This document shows positions 7,043-9,203 of a DNA stretch of 9,203 nt, piece after piece. Each line of letters opens with the position of its first letter. The first letter of the stretch is position 1. The stretch comes from Pseudomonadota bacterium (GTDB taxonomy: Bacteria; Pseudomonadota; Alphaproteobacteria; Elsterales; Elsteraceae), in NCBI GenBank assembly GCA_016195115.1, contig JACQAI010000050.1, positions 1 through 9,203 of the forward strand. Reading direction: 5' to 3'. Below the pieces are notes generated by a model that worked only from the letters and a program-made list of their open reading frames with translations, was not told the DNA's origin and ran no database searches. The translations under genes and the position numbers were made by a program.

Positions 7043-9203
7043 CGGGCAGGTGGTCGTCGGCCACATAGTTGCTGAACCGGGTCGTCTCGCCCTCGAATTG
7101 CAGCGTCACCTTGCCGATCGGACCATGGCGCTGCTTGGCGACGATGACCTCCGCCAGCTTGTGGACCTTGTTCATATCGTCCTGCCAGGCCGCGTGCTCG
7201 GGCGTGCCCTCGCGCGGCTCCTTGCGGGCCAGGTAGTACTCGTCGCGATAGACGAACATCACGACGTCGGCGTCCTGCTCGATCGACCCGGACTCGCGCA
7301 GGTCGGAGAGCTGCGGGCGCTTGTCGTCGCGGCTCTCGACCGCGCGGCTGAGCTGGGAGAGCGCCAGCACCGGCACGTCGAGCTCCTTCGCCACGGTCTT
7401 GAGGCCGCGGGTGATCTCGGACAGCTCCTGGACGCGGTTCTCGTTGCGCGCGGTCGACGAGCCGTGCATCAGCTGCAGGTAGTCGACCACGATCATCGAC
7501 AGGCCGGGGCTGCGCTTCAGCCGCCGCGCCCGGGTGCGCAGCGCGGCGATGGACAGCGCCGGCGTGTCGTCGATATAGAGCGGCAGCCGCTCGAGCTCTT
7601 GCGACACCACGACCAGGCGCTCGAAGTCGTCGTTCGACAGCTCGCCGCGCCGGATGCGCTCGGATGGGATCTGGGTCTGCTCGGCGAGGATGCGGGTGGC
7701 CAGCTGCTCGGCCGACATCTCGAGCGAGAAGAAGGCGACGATGTGGTTGCGGTTGGCCTCGACGTCCTCGACGGTGCGCGCCGCGTGGAAGGCGATGTTG
7801 GTCGCCAGCGCGGTATTGTGCGTGACGACGAAATCGTCAGTCACGTAAAGCCGCTCCGGGTGCGTGACTGAGATGCACTGTGCGTCGGCAACGCGCGTCG
7901 GCACGATCGAGGATACCGTCAAGCGCTGGCGGCGACGCGGGCCGGCCGACACTCGGCTTCTCTTGTGCGTCAGCAGCATCAGGCTCGCCGGGTCCTCATG
8001 CTGAATATTGCAGACGTACGCTGGCAGTCCGTCGCGGCGCTCGCCGGCATGACTGAAGCTGGTCCGCTTTGCATTGACGGAGCAGATACCGCCAAGCGAA
8101 CGGACGAGATAGCGAACATCCTCGGCGAGTTGTTGGCTGCTGCTGCTGAACCGCACGCTGCCCCATTTTTCAACCCAGCCGTCGGTGTCCATCAAGCCGC
8201 GCAACAGATCGAGGCGTGCGCAACGCTCCGCCGCCAGATACCTCTTGGGGATGAATTTCCGTTCGCTGCGGACGTCCCAAAGGTCGAGTGTCGACAGGGC
8301 GTCCTTGAGCTGGTTCGGCACGACGCCTTGGAGCCCGGGCCTGTGGTGGCCGCCTGCCGTGACGACGCGATGATCATATCCACCGGCGGCCCGCAGTACG
8401 AAGCCTTCACCCAAGCGGGCTTGCAGGCGCTCCAGCATCTCGGGCTCGGCGGTCGAGAAACGGAGCGAGCCGCCGGAAAGTGTGCCGTCGCCGAGCAGTG
8501 CTCCGAGTACCCACGGGTCGATCGGTAAGTCGCTCGCGGCGCCGAAATGCCCGCTCTGAACATCGATCCAGAGGCGTCCCTGATAGCGCTTACGCCCCAG
8601 CATCTCCTGCAGCTTTGCTGTCGAGACGATGCGGGGTTCCGGCCACTCCCGGTAGCGCACCCGCCAGAGATGCTCCGCGCAGCATTCCGTCGACCGGCCG
8701 TCCGAGAACGTCACGCGGTAGATCTGCCGAACACCCTGCGGAAACACGCCGCTGACCATTGAGGGACGACCATCGATGGAGGCGAGGCGGTCGCCGAGCC
8801 GAAGCTCGCCCATGGTCTTCCATCCGTCGAGGGCCAGCACCTTCGCGTCAAGGGGTTGGGCCTTGCCCATCGAAGGGCGCCCGGCGAGGATCAGGAGGTC
8901 CGACGCGTGCAGGCCGCCCAGCAGCTTGTCGAGATCGGTGAAGCCGCTCGGCACGCCGGCGAGCTGGCCCTCGCGGCGGAACGCGGCGTTGGCGGCCTCG
9001 ATCGAGGCTTTCAGCGCGGTCGAGAACTCCTGCAGCCCGGCCTCGATCTCGCCGGTCGACGCGAGGGTATAAAGGCGCTGCTCGGCGATCTCGATCTGGC
9101 CGGTCGCCTCGTTGTCGAGGTCGTCGCGGAACGCATCGTTGACCATGTCCTCGCCGAGCGCGATCAGCTGGCGGCGCAAGTGCAGGTCGTGCACGGTGCG
9201 GCC
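7029..9203 (-). CDS. dnaB: Replicative DNA helicase DnaB, 5'-truncated by the window, interrupted by an intein
   Basis: DnaB is the hexameric replication-fork helicase. The window holds the end of the N-terminal domain and linker (DLHLRRQLIALGEDMVNDA onward), then the RecA-like motor domain. The frame stays open to the window edge, and the GTG at 9194 is an internal Val, so the true start lies outside. Extein motifs: P-loop GRPSMGK (codons 8862-8882) continued by Thr at 7812-7814 after the intein, FFSLEMS, Walker B ending at the Asp codon 7482-7484 in MIVVDYLQLM, SQLSRAVESR, DLRESGSIEQDAD, and KQRHGPIG near the end, with the Arg-finger region. All are intact. The in-window extein amounts to about 375 residues once the 349-residue intein is removed, about the expected amount of a roughly 500-residue DnaB. 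The intein splits the ATP-binding loop, so only spliced protein should be active. The stop at 7029 lies inside alr. Confidence 0.98.
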   Translation of the reverse strand, partial: GRTVHDLHLRRQLIALGEDMVNDAFRDDLDNEATGQIEIAEQRLYTLASTGEIEAGLQEFSTALKASIEAANAAFRREGQLAGVPSGFTDLDKLLGGLHASDLLILAGRPSMGKAQPLDAKVLALDGWKTMGELRLGDRLASIDGRPSMVSGVFPQGVRQIYRVTFSDGRSTECCAEHLWRVRYREWPEPRIVSTAKLQEMLGRKRYQGRLWIDVQSGHFGAASDLPIDPWVLGALLGDGTLSGGSLRFSTAEPEMLERLQARLGEGFVLRAAGGYDHRVVTAGGHHRPGLQGVVPNQLKDALSTLDLWDVRSERKFIPKRYLAAERCARLDLLRGLMDTDGWVEKWGSVRFSSSSQQLAEDVRYLVRSLGGICSVNAKRTSFSHAGERRDGLPAYVCNIQHEDPASLMLLTHKRSRVSAGPRRRQRLTVSSIVPTRVADAQCISVTHPERLYVTDDFVVTHNTALATNIAFHAARTVEDVEANRNHIVAFFSLEMSAEQLATRILAEQTQIPSERIRRGELSNDDFERLVVVSQELERLPLYIDDTPALSIAALRTRARRLKRSPGLSMIVVDYLQLMHGSSTARNENRVQELSEITRGLKTVAKELDVPVLALSQLSRAVESRDDKRPQLSDLRESGSIEQDADVVMFVYRDEYYLARKEPREGTPEHAAWQDDMNKVHKLAEVIVAKQRHGPIGKVTLQFEGETTRFSNYVADDHLPDARY
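7815..8861 (-). mobile_element. Class 3 intein with LAGLIDADG homing endonuclease, in the DnaB P-loop
   Basis: A 1047-base, 349-residue in-frame insertion separates Lys and Thr of the DnaB Walker A motif. The start is AQPLDAKVLALDGW (block A) with Ala1 (codon 8859-8861) where most inteins have Cys or Ser. Block B reads TECCAEHLW, with His64 and Trp66 (codon 8664-8666), the B:12 position. Block F reads ADAQCISV, with Cys329 (codon 7875-7877) in the F:4 place usually held by Asp. Block G is VVTHN, giving penultimate His348 and terminal Asn349, followed by Thr as +1. Trp, Cys and Thr form the W-C-T set that defines class 3 inteins, in which the block F Cys and not residue 1 attacks the N-terminal splice bond. 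The centre holds a two-motif homing endonuclease. Sampled GC is lower than in flanking dnaB. Class 2 (Ala1 without W-C) is the alternative and fits less well. Confidence 0.93.
8178..8510 (-). other. LAGLIDADG homing endonuclease core within the intein
   Basis: Two dodecapeptide motifs lie in intein residues 118-228. The first is VLGALLGDG (118-126), with Asp125 in the catalytic place. The second is LRGLMDTDG (220-228), with Asp227. Between them, KFIPKRYL (202-209) matches the conserved block D of intein endonucleases. After the second motif, a short strand-rich and helical stretch (GSVRFSSSSQQLAEDVRYL) is typical of the second half-domain. Both acidic residues are present and the frame is open, so an active double-strand endonuclease that spreads the intein into empty dnaB alleles is plausible. 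Activity is not shown by the sequence. Coordinates mark only the span from first to second motif; the domain extends beyond them on both sides. Confidence 0.85.

Noticed and set aside
7965..8563. Separate open frames within the intein (plus strand 7965-8528, minus strand 8192-8563)
   Set aside because: They lie in other frames of the intein coding sequence and show no motif, whereas the frame continuous with DnaB carries all intein blocks and both endonuclease motifs.
7815..8861. Reading the dnaB insertion as an in-frame transposon relic or extra helicase domain
   Set aside because: There are no terminal inverted repeats or target duplication, and the ends are exact intein splice blocks, with His-Asn followed by Thr.
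9192..9194. GTG at 9194 as the start of dnaB
   Set aside because: It corresponds to an internal Val in the conserved RTVHDLHLRR stretch, and the frame continues to the window edge; about the first quarter of DnaB is missing upstream.

Overview
The window is a gene-dense, very GC-rich stretch of bacterial chromosome in which every supported gene lies on the minus strand. The order of transcription runs from high to low coordinates: dnaB (5' part outside the window), alr, an MlaE-type permease, an MlaF-type ATPase, radA, cvpA, purF and a short-chain dehydrogenase/reductase. The dnaB-alr-radA-cvpA-purF-SDR backbone, the high GC and the protein features (PurF of the Fe-S, propeptide-bearing type) point to an alphaproteobacterium, perhaps of the Rhodospirillales type. 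The genus cannot be fixed from this sequence.

Layout: 60-779 SDR oxidoreductase; 779-2233 purF; 2256-2930 cvpA; 2930-4354 radA; 4361-5140 mlaF-like; 5137-5922 mlaE-like; 5927-7042 alr; 7029-9203 dnaB, partial. The genes overlap by 1-14 bases or are separated by at most 22 bases. There is no intergenic space for an internal promoter or terminator and no non-coding stretch over 300 bases. Whatever drives the cluster must lie beyond 9203 or inside coding sequence. The set is most simply read as one transcript with translational coupling. It covers replication (DnaB), peptidoglycan D-alanine supply (Alr), phospholipid traffic to or from the outer membrane (MlaEF), recombination repair (RadA), and purine synthesis (PurF with its usual partner CvpA).

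The most notable feature is an in-frame 349-residue intein (7815-8861) inside the DnaB helicase P-loop, between the Lys and Thr of GRPSMGK/T. It begins with Ala instead of Cys or Ser. It carries a Trp two residues after the block B His, a Cys at block F position 4, and Thr as the +1 residue. That is the W-C-T signature of class 3 inteins, which start splicing from an internal cysteine. A two-motif LAGLIDADG homing endonuclease with both catalytic Asp residues sits in its centre, so the element looks mobile and intact. Hand counts of sample lines show lower GC in the intein than in the flanking dnaB, consistent with lateral acquisition. The helicase cannot have a working ATP site until the intein has spliced out, so splicing gates replication in this cell.
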